Shown here one piece after another: positions 48,101 through 59,762 of a stretch of 64,000 bases of DNA. Below the pieces are notes generated by a model. The model was not told the origin of the DNA, made no database searches, and was given only the letters and a program-made list of their open reading frames with translations. The translations under genes were made by a program, and so were the position numbers. The stretch is from Typhlomys cinereus (lineage: Eukaryota; Chordata; Mammalia; Rodentia; Platacanthomyidae), in assembly GCA_023101885.1 (NCBI GenBank), contig JALPQD010000388.1, forward strand, positions 1,877,001-1,941,000, given 5' to 3'. Within the stretch, counting starts at the first letter, position 1; each line of letters starts with the position of its first letter.

Positions 48101-48959
48101 CATTCAATCTATGGAAACATTATAGTAAAACATTAAATATGATTAGAACTAAAATTAAGGACTATTGTAATAACTACTGTTTTAACAAAATATGGAAATA
48201 ACAGAAATGGTAAATATAAGACAATAATGTTGTAAATCAAGTCATGTTCAGCAGATAATATTAACTATTACCAGAGCAAGTCCAAAAACAAGTCCTGAAA
48301 TGCCTCTGTAATAATGAGTATAATTAGTTAATCCAGGTTTTGTAGGACTGAATGTCTGTGTTCCTAAGAATTAGTTGTGTTTTTTTTTTCATTTTTAGTC
48401 TCATGCCACACATCTTGTCTTTTTTTTTAATCTATCCTTGGTGAGATCTTTCAGTCTTTAGCACACAGCCCACTGGGATACTGGACATCTGAACTACATT
48501 GAATAACACATCTTCAAAGTTATACTTAAATGTACTCAATATCATGTAAAATATTTCACAAATCCATAAGTTACCAGAGTTCAGAGACTAGTATGAGAAA
48601 TACTGAGGCAAATTAACATGAATATATGGGAATAAGATAGGTTCTTCCTATAAAACTAAATCCAACAACACTTATAGTAAACATATTAAAATCAGTCAGA
48701 GTTTATCAGGAATATAACATACTTCACCTCAAGGCAATCTTTTTATAATTCTGGCAAAATGATTTAAGAATGAATGATAAGGAAATCAAAATAATATTTC
48801 TGGTAAAATTAACCCATTTTTTAATAAACTAGAAGAGGGAAGACTACATTAAAAAAGTTTCTTTCTAAATCAAAACAAACATATGTAATCATGTGAGATA
48901 AGTTTAGAAATTAAACATCATTAGATTCTGGCAAATGATATTAATTATCACCATAGATT
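45171..48959. other. Long AT-rich stretch with little recognisable repeat
   Basis: About 3.8 kb without a confident SINE, LINE or LTR and with no frames over 60 codons. A faint MLT1-like look occurs near 46460-46640. The segment near 45850-46010 contains AATTA/TAATTA-like cores and could be conserved. AT content is very high from 46.8 to 48.9 kb. Confidence 0.45.
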
Positions 48960-49068
48960 GACAGATGGATAGATGGAAGGATAGATATATAGATAGATAG
49001 ATAGACGGGCAGGCAGGCAGGCAGACAGGCAGGCAAGCAGATAGATAGATAGACAGACAGACACACAC

Positions 49069-49166
<98 letters not shown>
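48960..49166. repeat. GATA/GACA tetranucleotide array
   Basis: A composite array of GATA units (48961-49005), GGCA units (49006-49039), GATA, GACA units with a short CA run (49053-49117), and a final GATA block (49117-49166). The GATA/GACA mix is the Bkm-type simple sequence known in vertebrates. The block order implies successive point mutations spread by slippage. Confidence 0.95.
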
Positions 49167-49554
49167 TTTCTATCTTTTACCCCAGATAGATAAAAAATAC
49201 AGACAGAGCCTGCTTTTCACATTCAGGTTTTCAGACAACATATACAAGTTATCTCCTACTCAATGTTGGGATAGGAACAACTACCAAAGGGCAGGCTGTG
49301 AAATGTGTGAGTTCATAAAGGGATAGGGATGTTTGACACTGCTGCCATGTAGAGTGGAAAGCTTCTTACCATACATAACGAGACATCACAGGACCCAGGG
49401 TAGTACTGCATCAACAGGAAGGTAAAATCAACTCCATAGTAATCTTCTAATGACCCTTGGAAGCATCAGATATTTTGCAAGTTATTCACTTCATGTTCTC
49501 ATTCTTGCCATAATCAACAAAGGCACAAAATCATCATGAAGCCCCTTTAATTTG
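49167..49554. other. Unrecognised sequence
   Basis: About 390 bases with no recognised feature. Confidence 0.5.
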
Positions 49555-49730
49555 ACAGAAAGAAAAATGCTTAGACTGGAATTCTATACACAGTAAACCT
49601 ATCCTTCAGAAACAAAGGTAAATAGACATTTTCAGAAACATAAACACTTAGAGAATTTATCAATAATAGACTTTCAGCCTAAAACACAAAAGAAGTTCTT
49701 GGAGTAAAAGAAAAATGATCTAAATAGGCA
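49555..49730 (+). mobile_element. Ancient L1M fragment (5'-region type)
   Basis: GGAATTCTATACACAGTAAA, CTATCCTTCAGAAACAAAGG and GAAGTTCTTGGAGTAAAAG match a recurrent segment of old L1M elements at low identity. Confidence 0.55.
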
Positions 49731-50577
49731 AAGGATACAGGGCATCACATTTTTAAAATCATTTATTAACTTAAGTAAAAATAATGTTCTTTATTGTTTT
49801 TCATGATGAATATTAGGGCAAATGGACCCTGGACTTCAATAATCAGACAAAATAGCATAAATTAATTTTTCTTTATTATATTTCCTGCTTTCTGCCTGAC
49901 AACTATACATAACCTACTATGCTCATATTATCAGGATATGAACATGCAAGGATGAAAACTTGATCTTCCTACTCATTGCAGCAGGTTTAACTGCTCTAAT
50001 AATAACTTTATGCCAAGTATTTCCAAAACTAGTCAGGAGGAGATACATGACTGATATATCTCTTAGTCATCCCCCAAGCAACAGCAGATTACCATGGTCT
50101 AGATCTTCTTTGTCAATCAAAGAGGCACAAAGAAGACCAGCTATGTAACCTGGCAACAGCAGTAGGGATTGCACGTGAATACCTTCAGCAGTAGATAGCA
50201 GAGAGAAATGATGCTGCCAATTTCCTTCCACCTGTTGTTATTGGTTCCAAGAAGTACATTTCATAGTCATGCGTATCATCAACACCTACTGGTCAGAAGT
50301 CCCAGTGGAACCAAATACATAAGCAGACTACAGCAGCATTGCCAAGTTCTTAAACCAATTAATTACTGGAACTATAAACCACAAAAAGAAAAGAGTACTG
50401 GTCTGTAATAACATCAGCAACAATCTGTGAAAATATTTCAGTAGAATCCACAATCTTCTAACGTAAAATCCAAGCTCCCCAAAGTATGACTGAAAGCCAC
50501 TCACTGCTATTACCACTTGAATGAAAAAGGCATGGTTTTTATCCACTATTTAAATAAACCAAAGGTCATAGTTAGGC
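49731..50577. other. Unrecognised sequence
   Basis: About 850 bases; short frames only. Possibly more of the old L1, but I cannot align it. Confidence 0.45.
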
Positions 50578-50990
50578 ACAGGTATTAACTTGACAGTTAA
50601 TAGTTTGAATTCTGGGCATATTTGTAGAGAATTAGTGGTTAAGTTAAGCCCGGAGCAAACCTGCAGGAGATTGTCTAGCTGATGGGAAGGCCTAGTCCAT
50701 AGTGGGCGAGATTAGGCACTGGAATGAAATACAGAGAGCTGGTTGAGGAAATTGGCATTCTTATGTACGTTTGGCCAGACATGTTGATTGACAAGTAAGG
50801 ATCATCCCTCTCTCATCCTTTATATTGAGATGGTGTGGCCGGTTCTCTCAACCCTGGTGTTGATGTGAGCTCTCCTGTCAAGCTGGACTGAGAACTGTAA
50901 CTGGACAATCTCAAGAGAAAAAAAAAAAAAAACCCTTGTTCCCTTTAAGCTGTTTGATGGGGGTTTATCAGCAACCATGCAGGCAGACTG
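50578..50990 (+). mobile_element. ERVL-type LTR
   Basis: ATTAACTTGACAGTTAATAG, TGCAGGAGATTGTCTAGCTG, GTGTTGATGTGAGCTCTCC and a late ATCTCAAGAGA plus A15 (50919-50933) followed by CCCTTGTTCCCTTTAAGCTG give the order of the rodent ERVL-type LTR also seen at 44.8 kb. It is better preserved than that copy. Confidence 0.68.
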
Positions 50991-51639
50991 CAACAGGAAA
51001 GGTCCGTTTATTTCCTTTCTCCTTTAAAAGGTTCTTCCTGCTATTGTCCTGTCTGCCTTCTTACCTACTGTTTTACTTCCCCCTCTTTTTAGGGTCCTAT
51101 AAAGGAAGTATGTTAAATAGGAATCCTAAATAACCCATATATGTACCTAAGCTCAGTCCTCAAAGAGCTGAGAAGTTGCTTCAGAGAGCACATCATTGTT
51201 AGAAAGAACAGAAGATGCTGCAACAAGGGCATTGCTTCATTAATATGATCACAATAGGTTAGGAGTAGATGTCCCGAAGGTCAAAGCTAGAAACAAGCAT
51301 TTAAAAGGCAATGGCAACCAGTTTCCAGACTTGAGTCATTTTCATACTTGGGACCCTCTGACAAAGACCTGGAATACTTCAGCAAGTAAATTCTTCTATA
51401 ACTTCCCAGTGACATTTAGTCATTGAAGAAAGGAATATGTCCAGAATTATGAGAACTTTGCCCAAAATATTGCCAGACACATAGTCTGAGTTACCATTGA
51501 TATACTTTATTTTATTCTATCATTTTTAAAGCATGCACTTTAGTAACAGCTTTTTTTTTTAGTCAGCAAAGTAACAGCTTTTTAACAAGCATTAGGTTCA
51601 TGAAACATCTGATTTTATACTTGTATCTCTACTTCATTT
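50991..51639. other. Unrecognised sequence
   Basis: About 650 bases, with a small local repeat of AGTAACAGCTTTTT at 51542 and 51570. Nothing else recognised. Confidence 0.5.
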
Positions 51640-52010
51640 ATCTTAGAAGTTGTATAGTGTCCCAGTATGTACACATTTACAAATATATACACTCACTCTC
51701 CTGTGGTTATTTCCAATTAAAAAATAATTATAAGCAGCCATGCACCAAGTATTTCATGTAAGTCTTCTTTAACATAAAGTGTGAGATTTTTCACTAGAGA
51801 ATATTCTCAAAATTGGAATTGATGAATCTTTGGTTTTGCATATTTTAATTTATGAAATATTTTCCCAATGCTCTCATAGTAGGTTTACTCTGTGTGTTCT
51901 CATGAGCTATATATAGTAGGTTACACTGGTCTTTATCATAAGTTACATATGGTATTAGCAGATTTGAAAGCTTTGCTAGTATAATGGATGAAAAAATTTT
52001 TGTTTCTGTA
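51640..52010 (-). mobile_element. Ancient L1 fragment, antisense
   Basis: TTTCCCAATGCTCTCATAGT and nearby words follow, at low identity, the reverse complement of the L1 ORF2 segment that gives the 'cysteine-motif' region in younger copies. Confidence 0.45.
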
Positions 52011-52317
52011 TATTCAACTTATAATTTCTGATAAGCAGATAAATTACTACATTGTCTTTGTGATGACATTCATTTTAATAGTTTTATTAATATGATAATA
52101 TATTATTAAAATCTTTCTGTAATCAGTAAGATTCTTAAAACCTATTTGTAATTTTTGTCAAAAGATCATTTTACTAGAGAAACAGTATCAAGATTTTCTT
52201 TGTGGTTTATTCTTCATGTGCGTCATCAAAACAATTTCACATCTAAGATACAAATATGAAAATTATCAATCTAAAACCAAAACACAGCAGCTAAAGCAAT
52301 ATGAGTAAGAAAAAAAC
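52011..52317. other. Unrecognised AT-rich sequence
   Basis: About 300 bases, nothing recognised. Confidence 0.5.
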
Positions 52318-52500
52318 AAAACAATGAAAGCTATAAGCATGGGAGTTTATGCTTTAATCCAAGCATTGGAGAAATGAGGCAGGAGTATAAATTGGAAGTC
52401 AGAAAGAACTAGCATGAGATTGAAGATAGTTTGACATACATAACACATAGTATAATCCTGACTCTAGCATAAAAAATTTAGAACTGAAAAATACTTAAAA
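52318..52500 (+). mobile_element. B1-like SINE relic
   Basis: GCATGGGAGTTTATGCTTTAA, CAAGCATTGGAGAAATGAGG and CAGGAGTATAAATTGGAAG follow a degraded B1 (7SL-derived) order. Confidence 0.55.
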
Positions 52501-52901
52501 GAAGGTGAATTTTCCTCTAATTTATATTCATAGGTAATAATAATAATATTAATAATAATTCTTCAACCTATACTTGAAGCTTTATACAAAATTTAACCTG
52601 AAACGTATCATACATTTAAAGGCAAATGTAAAATGATAAAATGTTGAGAACTTGAAATAGGAGAAAATCTTCAGAGGGCAGAGTTTATTGATGGGCTCTT
52701 AAATCTGACATCAGCAGCATACTCCATAAAGATGAAATTTGAAGTAGAACTACATTGAATATTAATATATTCATTTTTACAAAGGTCATGGTAAAAGGAT
52801 CAAAACAAGATCGAGCTATGGTAGAATGCATGCATAGTAGTCTCAGGGCCCTGGGTTTGATAACTAACATACACATGGAAAGAAAAAAACACAGAAAAGA
52901 A
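52501..52901. other. Unrecognised sequence
   Basis: About 400 AT-rich bases with an AATAAT patch at 52536-52560. Nothing recognised. Confidence 0.5.
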
Positions 52902-53043
52902 GAAAAGGAGGGAGGGAGGGAGGAAGGGAGAGAGGGAAGGAGGGAGGAAGGAAGGAAGGAAGGAAGGAAGGAAGGAAGGAAGGAAGGAAGGAAGGAAGGA
53001 AGGAAGGAAGGAAGGAAGGAAGGAAGGAAGGAAGAAGGAAGGG
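52902..53043. repeat. (GGAA)n array
   Basis: About 140 bases: GGGA variants first, then about 23 near-perfect GGAA units. It sits directly upstream of a B3-like SINE. Lys-Glu-Gly-Arg frames across it are artefacts. Confidence 0.97.
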
Positions 53044-53055
53044 CGAAACAGATCT

Positions 53056-53240
53056 ACCAAGGCCTCTGAGATGGTTCAGCAGCTAAGGGGACTTGCCTCC
53101 AAGTGCGATCACCTTAGTTCAGTCTCCAGAACCCACACGGTGGAAGGAGACAACCAACTGTGGGCGTTGTCTTCCGACATCTATGCACATGCTGTAGCAT
53201 GTTTACACACACATGCACCTGATAAATAAGTGCTAAAAAA
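53056..53240 (+). mobile_element. B3-type SINE
   Basis: The tRNA-like head CTCTGAGATGGTTCAGCAGC, then CAGAACCCACACGGTGGAAG, GGAGACAACCAACTGTGGG and a CA-rich end with ATAAATAAGTG. This is the best-preserved B3 in the window. Confidence 0.85.
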
Positions 53241-53249
53241 CCTAGAAAT

Positions 53250-54110
53250 AGAAACAAAAGTGAAATTTCAGATGGACAGAAAATATTCATAAATAGCATA
53301 CATGAAAATATATTTATGCCTGAAATATATAGGAAACTTTCAAACTCAACATTAAAGCAAAACCAAGTTTGAAATTGGAAGAAAAAATGAGTAGACTTTT
53401 CATTGAAAAGATTACACAGACAGCACATATGTATCCTAAACATGAAAAAAATATTTAATACTTCAAATTTCCAGATCAACACAAATACATCACCATGAAA
53501 TAGTATTGCATTAATATTAGAATGGTTCACACATACACACACAGAAAAATGCCAAATGCTGCTGATGATGAGTAGAAAATGATTGTCTTATATATTGTTA
53601 ATAGGAATACAAAGTGGTATTTAGTAGTTTCTTTAAAAAAATAAAATATCACATATACCTAACCTATAACTGACAATCATATTGATCATATTGAATTTGG
53701 TTGTTAATTATAACAACCAAAATCTTAGAATAGTCCAAATATCCTTTCATAGATAAATTGGTAACTTGTGCTTCACATCACTTGTAACACTATATGAATA
53801 GTGTAAAAACCTAACATTTTTTCACCATATGAAAGAAGGATAAATCCAAACACATTCAAAGAATTAGAGTGTGCTGAGCAAAAAAAATGACATTTTAAAA
53901 TGATACACGCTGTCAGATTCAGATTCTATCTATGTAACACTCTGAAAACTGAAAAAAAAAATTACAGAGATGAGAAAATGGATGGTGATTGCCAGGTCAT
54001 AGAAACTGACGATTAAGAGGTGCAACAGATCTTTTGTGATCCAAAATGCATCTTGATTGCGATGTAATTACACAAACAGCCACATGCAACAAGATGACAC
54101 GCAAACTTCC
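53250..54110 (+). mobile_element. Ancient L1M ORF2/3' UTR fragment
   Basis: GCCAAATGCTGCTGATGATG, AATAGGAATACAAAGTGGT, AATAGTCCAAATATCCTTTC, ATGGATGGTGATTGCCAGG and ATCTTGATTGCGATGTAATTAC match, in order, ORF2 C-terminal and 3' UTR landmarks of L1M at low identity. Frames are fully decayed. Confidence 0.7.
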
Positions 54111-54861
54111 AATGAGGAATTCAGTTTTGATATCACCTTCTAATTATGTAAGATCCAACCACAGAAAGGCTTGAGTGAAAGAGACCTGGGCTTCTCTCGA
54201 TTGATGATATCAAATCTAAAGCCATAAAGACTGAAATGATGTTATCTTTCTTATCTCATATCAGGATAGCAATGTTGGAACAAGCTCAATTGTTGGTTTA
54301 CTTTTAAATTGGTTTATCTTTAAATAATGGACTAATAGGTAGCATGTAAATATCATCATAGTACTGGAAATCTGGGAATGGACACTGAAAATATTGCTCA
54401 TCTACATATTCCTGTTTAATCCAAGTTGCAATTGAATTATACAAGTGAATTAAATAATGGGAGACATTGTGCACACTAAATTATCCTTCATAACTTTTTT
54501 CAGACTTATCAAATCATGTGTACACAGCTGAGTATTTGTGTGACCTATGCATGTAGTCTGTTGCCCCATATTACAAGGTAAACTGTTATGTATTTTGTTA
54601 TAGGTAAGCATCTGTATGTTTACATAATGTTACTGTCCTTTTATTTCCTCTGTTTCTGTGTCTTTACTACTAAACTCAAGAACCATTGCTTTCATGTTTA
54701 AGAAGAGTATTTGTAGAAAATATGGAGAACCACACCAAATGAATAAACTAATGATATACGTATTCTTTTTATTTAGAAAAAAGAAACCTACCATTATTTA
54801 GATTTAAAGCATCTCATACTGTTTTTTCATAGTGACTGAACCATTTATATATTCTGAATAT
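54111..54861. other. Unrecognised AT-rich sequence
   Basis: About 750 bases with no recognised feature. Confidence 0.5.
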
Positions 54862-55142
54862 TTAAATTTTTAATATTTTATTTATTTTATGTGTGTGCGT
54901 GCGTGTGTGTGTATTAGAAGGCACTGTATGTCCCTGTGGAGGCCTAAGGTTGACTTCTGGAATGATCCTGGATTGCTTCTACCTCCCTCTTGCTTCACTC
55001 TGGTATTTCCCAGATTCTGCCCACCAGGGCCACATTTTCAGGCTGCTGCCGTTTCTGTCTTGCATTTTTACATGGGTCCTGGGATTTGAACTCGGGGCCT
55101 TCTGCTGGGAGACAAAATCTTAACCCATCTCTCCAGCCCTTG
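54862..55142 (-). mobile_element. Older B2-superfamily SINE
   Basis: On the plus strand it reads A-rich tail complement (54868-54890), TG stretch, CCTGTGGAGGCCTAAGGTTG, the long body, and ends ACCCATCTCTCCAGCCCT, the complement of the tRNA-like head. The A-box segment is shortened by a small deletion. Confidence 0.85.
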
Positions 55143-55149
55143 AATTTTG

Positions 55150-56400
55150 TTTTTAAAACAGATATCCTAAGAGATAAGAGATGGTATTATATTGCGGTTT
55201 TGTGTTTCCTTTATGGCCAATGATGTTGACCCTTTCTCCCAACATCTATCAGCACTCACATAAATGTTGTTCAGAAAAAGCCTATACTACGCAAGTCCTC
55301 TATTTTAAATAAGCCATTTGGATGTTGTGGTTATTGAGTTGTAGAAGTTCCTGGTCTGCTTTGAAGCATTAACTTCACTTCAGCCATATGGTTTCTAGAT
55401 ATTTTCTTTCACTCTGCGTGTGTTGCATTCATTCTACTGCATGTTTCCTTGTGAGCAAGATTTGTTAGTTTCATAGAATCCAACCCAACTTTTATACATT
55501 TGCTTTGGTTTCTTGTGTTAGTTGTCATACCAAAAACACTCATTGCTTAAGTCAAGGTCAAGAAGCTTTTTAATAATATTTTCTTCCTGGAGTTTAACTC
55601 CATTTTAAATTTATCTTTGTGTATTGTATAAGTAAAGGAACAATGTTTCACCATTTCTTTATTATATGGGCTATTTTCTTTAAGAAATTATCATTTTATA
55701 TTTCCATCTATGCAATAACAATTAAATAACTTTGATATATATTCTAGCATATAGCCTAAAAGTGAAAAATGGAGTAAAGCTGATTCATATGTATTTATTG
55801 AAGAGATACTAAGCACATATTGACTGTCAAAATTTTAAAAGTTGCAAAGAATTATTATATTAATTTCATACATACATGCTTATTATATAATATATGTTTC
55901 TTAAAAGGATATTCCAAATAGAGTTACTCATTTGTTTCTCAGGTTAAGGTAAAAAAGGTACTTGAAAACCTTTGTAAATTTTCACTATTACTTCATGTCT
56001 TATAAAATTTTAGTATTTTCCCTTTTTTTCTAAATTAAATCCTCTGATCTTTGAAGGGACTATCTGGATATGCAAGTTTCTAATACTGTTCTTTCCCCAT
56101 CTTGCGTGTGTTTGTATAGATTATTTGACAGTGTATGTGTGGTAGATTAGTTGGCTGGTATACATTAGTTGACTGTGATATGTGGGTTTAATTAGGCCGC
56201 TCTGTTCTTTTGAGCATATTATATAATCTTTTAAATATAGCAGTATTGTGACATATTCTGAAAGTTCTCAAGCTATCCAAGTTTTTCCAATAATCCAACA
56301 CTATAATTTAGTAAAATATATTTAATATCATTGTGATCCAATGTTAAGAGGATGAAAATAATATGGGTTAAGTCTTGTAGTATCATATTGTTAATATTTT
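55150..56400 (-). mobile_element. Ancient L1 ORF2 fragment, antisense
   Basis: The plus strand reads, in order, the reverse complement of L1 ORF2 landmarks: TTTATGGCCAATGATGTTGA, TTGAGTTGTAGAAGTTCC, GATATTTTCTTTCACTCTG, TTTTATACATTTGCTTTGG and GACTGTGATATGTGGGTTTA. Identity is low and all frames are broken. The longest old L1 piece here. Confidence 0.72.
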
Positions 56401-57774
56401 TGACACCTAGTGTGCTTTATATACACGCTATTGTTAAAATGAGTTCTCACACAATTTTTTCTTGCAGAACAATAATATTTCATTCTCTGTGTAGCTCAAA
56501 TAAATTAATCCTATTAGCCTGAATGCTCAATGATTGTTGAAAACATAGCCATTGGTACCTGTTCTAAGTAAACAGCAAGTATGATGGGTTGAGAAGAGAG
56601 AAGACAAAGCAAAGATTTTCAGAGTTTAAAACTTTGTTTTTGCTGCCTCAGTTTTCACTTCCGAGAAATGGAGTTTCTCCCATCTGCTCTTTCTAAAGTT
56701 GAAAGAAATTGCAAAACCCAGATAAAGTAATGAAGCAAAGATGTTGGAGAACAAAAACTGGTAAAGGTTCCTGGGAGGATGAAAATAATCTCCACAGCCT
56801 TGTTGACTGACTGCCGTTATTCAGTCAGTGGTGAAAGAAAAATGACACTTAACTTGTTATCTCAAGGTTTTGCTCACTTTTTCAATATATATTTATCTAA
56901 CCACAGACGTTTCTTGGCTTCATGACACAAAAACAGATAATACTCATCTTACATACTGATGGGTCCTTGAAATCTAGATTTACCAATGCCTCCTTCTATT
57001 TCTGCATATATATTTTAAAAATTTTACCTTTATTAAGCTCTTCAAATCAAGTTCCACAATTTTTGCACAATCCTCTTGTCCTCAACTAATTCAGTCTGTC
57101 CATAAGTACAAGAATCTTCTAATGTGACATCATCTCTTGTTAGTGGACTGTATTTATTCAGCATTTTATAAACACCTTGAGGGCAGGAGCAATTTAGAAA
57201 CAAACATAAACAAAATTGTCTTACTCAGGGTGAAGATTGATGAAGTTCAAAGACTGTTAAATGTATTCTTTGCTGTGGCTCAGGTTGACAAAGTGAAGCA
57301 AAGATAAAGTACTGGTTTTTATTCATTTTATTCATTTATTTATTTTATTTTATGAAGCTAGAGAATATGCCTCTGTACTAAAGGTCTGAAATTCTCTTTA
57401 TATTTAAGATCAATCAGACCTGCAATATGCCCACTGGCCTCTCACTCATAGACAGGTGCTATAGGGGACAGGACTTAACTGTTATTAACTTCCTTTAAGT
57501 TTCAGGCACAAGACTCAGAGATTTCAAGAAACAGATAATAAGGGACCTTTTTAATGGGTAACATTAAAATATTATAATGTGACTTCTTTAGCCAAACTGT
57601 CATGTTCCCAGGGAAAAGGAACGGGAGGGGGAAATAGTGACCAAAACAGAATGAATGTTCCAACAGCCACTTCCTTGGTGAATAAGAAAAGCTGAGTTTA
57701 AGCAGTGTGGTGAAAGGAGCTTGAGATCTGGACTCTGCTTTCAATTTGGTTTTTTGATCTCTTCTAGTATTAAA
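56401..57774. other. Unrecognised sequence, 1.4 kb
   Basis: A TTTA-rich patch at 57320-57355. The 126-codon minus frame at 57502-57882 runs into the neighbouring L1 and has no domain signal. Confidence 0.45.
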
Positions 57775-58122
57775 AAGCCAACTGCTCTGTAGGCAGCTGT
57801 TACTATACACATAGAATGGGAATTCACAGTGGAAACCTTTGGGTCTAAAGATGGATAAGTGAAGGGAAATGCATACATACATCAGTGGGGTGGCCTGAAG
57901 AGAGGTAACTTGTTACACTATGGAGGCCAGAACCCCCACAGGAACAGACAAACCAGAGTGAACCCTGAGGTCCATCGAGGCATTCTGGCAGAAGGGTAGG
58001 ACAGAATGGGAGGAAATGGTGAAGGGAAGGAAGGGGATTGGAGGGAGGAATGAGGGAGAGAAACTGGGATGAATACTCAATATGCTGTAAAAGTAAAAAA
58101 AAAAAGTAATAAAAAAGAAAAA
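57775..58122 (+). mobile_element. Older rodent L1 3' UTR end
   Basis: It aligns with 39446-39800: AACTGCTCTGTAGGCAGCTG, GTGGAAACCTTTGGGTCTAA, GGGGTGGCCTGAAGAGAGG, a purine-rich tract, ACTGGGATGAATACTCAATA and an A-rich tail (58090-58122). 5'-truncated. Confidence 0.85.
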
Positions 58123-58194
58123 AGCCAACGATATTTAGTCCTCTGTTCACAGAGGAGAGTACGTTCAACTTTTTTGATAATAGATTTGCTTGTA

Positions 58195-58195
<1 letters not shown>

Positions 58196-58242
<47 letters not shown>
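58196..58242. repeat. (TG)n microsatellite
   Basis: About 23 perfect TG units, next to the B3-like relic on its right. Confidence 0.95.
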
Positions 58243-58245
<3 letters not shown>

Positions 58246-58405
58246 TATGTACAAGTGCGTGTATTTGGGTACATCACAGAATGAGTGTTATTCTATATGA
58301 ATATTATCCAACTATGTCTGTTTTTATATAGACCATTCTGGAATCAAACTCAGATCCTTGTGCTAACAAAATAAGTACTTTTAGGCTGTACTACCTCCCA
58401 AGCAT
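58243..58405 (-). mobile_element. B3-like SINE relic
   Basis: TGGAATCAAACTCAGATCC, TTGTGCTAACAAAATAAGTA and CTGTACTACCTCCCAAGC resemble the complement of a decayed B3 head; the TG tract would be its CA-rich end. Confidence 0.55.
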
Positions 58406-59004
58406 CCTATTTAGGGATTTCTTAAGAGATACATGATATGTATTTCACATATACACACTTATATACACCATACAAAGCTTCATTTTATGCTTAACTGAAA
58501 GAAAGGAGGTCACTGACAAACTACTTTACATATGTTGTCCTACTTGCAACTCTCATTCTTGTCCTGAGACCTGATTTCTGGGTAGGTATTCAGCTCCCTG
58601 ATGGACTGACTTTCTCTGATATACAGAGCATTGAGTGGAAGGTTTTGCCAAAAGAAAATAAAGATAAGGAAGAGAGGGGGAATTATTGTCTCATTAAGCA
58701 GATGATAATTGCAATTATTCACCAAGAATTATGAATCACAAATGAGCACTGCAAAGTCAATTGGGAAACAATTTGGCTATAAATACTCATATTAAGCAGT
58801 CTAATGAAATCCGCTTTGCTTTAGAAACTTCCACTCTTGTTTTCATCGAGTGTTTTGTAGAAGTGCAAAATCTTGATGAAATATTCCTGTCACTCGCAAT
58901 ACAGGAAAAAGAACGTGCTAAAATAAATATGTTGATGGCTTCAAGATCTCATAGTAATATCACCTCTGATTCAAGTGCAGCATCTTCAGCGTTTTGGGTT
59001 TAAA
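58406..59004. other. Unrecognised sequence with candidate conserved element
   Basis: The portion 58690-58990 is discussed as a finding. No repeat recognised. The 80-codon frame at 58761-59003 has no domain signal. Confidence 0.45.
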
Positions 59005-59170
59005 CTCAGAATCATTATTTAATGTGATCCTCACAGAACCATATAATAGAAAACAAAACAAGTATTCTATCATAAAATTTAAAGCTAAGGAAAATGTGAG
59101 ATAGAAAAAGTTTAATGACAAGCCTAAGGTGCAGACAGCTCCTGAGTAGAATCTAAGTCTGTTGATTGTG
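59005..59170 (-). repeat. MIR fragment
   Basis: TTTAATGTGATCCTCACAG, AAATTTAAAGCTAAGGAAAA and TGACAAGCCTAAGGTGCAG follow the complement of the MIR core. Confidence 0.6.
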
Positions 59171-59424
59171 AGAGATGGAAAATATTTTTCCATCAGATAA
59201 CACTCCTTTGACTCTCAATTTAAATACTTTCATTTTCACATACTGAAAATTGATCTCAAATTGACTTGGCTACAGACAGAATTTATTGGCTTATGTAAAA
59301 GCCTTTATGTAAAACAAATGAAGTAGGTAAGTATTATTGTCTGATTTGATCAAGCAGTTCAGAAGGATGAATAAGTAATTTCTATCTCCTCACTGTTTAT
59401 CTGAAGAACTATTCTCTCTTCTTC
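59171..59424. other. Unrecognised AT-rich sequence
   Basis: About 250 bases, nothing recognised. Confidence 0.5.
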
Positions 59425-59441
59425 TACATTGCTGCACTCTT

Positions 59442-59745
59442 TTTTTAAAATTATTTTATTATTTATTATTTATTCAATTGTGCATGAGTGCGTGTGTGTA
59501 TATGTATGTGTATGTAAGTATGTGTGTGTGTGTAGAACCACGGACGAATTCGGGAATCACCATGGACGCCCCCACCTCCTCCTTGTTCACTCTGCCCCGG
59601 GATTCACAGGCTCCGCCCTACCAGGACCAGAAACGCAGGCCGCCCCCGCTTCCGCCCGGCGTCTATACGTGGGGTCTAGGATCGGAACTCAGGACCTTCC
59701 GCCTGTAAAGCAGAGGCTTAACCCCTGAGCCACCTCTCCAGCCCC
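59442..59745 (-). mobile_element. Young B2-superfamily SINE, full length
   Basis: Complete on the minus strand with most CpGs kept. TACATTGCTGCACTCTT (59425-59441) and TACATTACTACACTCTT (59746-59762) form a 17-bp duplication with two mismatches. It carries the CTTGTTCA version of the diagnostic block. Confidence 0.93.
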
Positions 59746-59762
59746 TACATTACTACACTCTT

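Noticed and set aside
48960..49166. Regular repeats suggesting a CRISPR-like array
   Set aside because: The units are 4-base GATA/GACA repeats with no spacers; it is a vertebrate simple repeat.
54085..54100. GATGACACGCAAA, identical to part of U6 snRNA
   Set aside because: The flanks do not match U6 and instead follow old L1M 3' UTR order, so a 13-base match is taken as chance.
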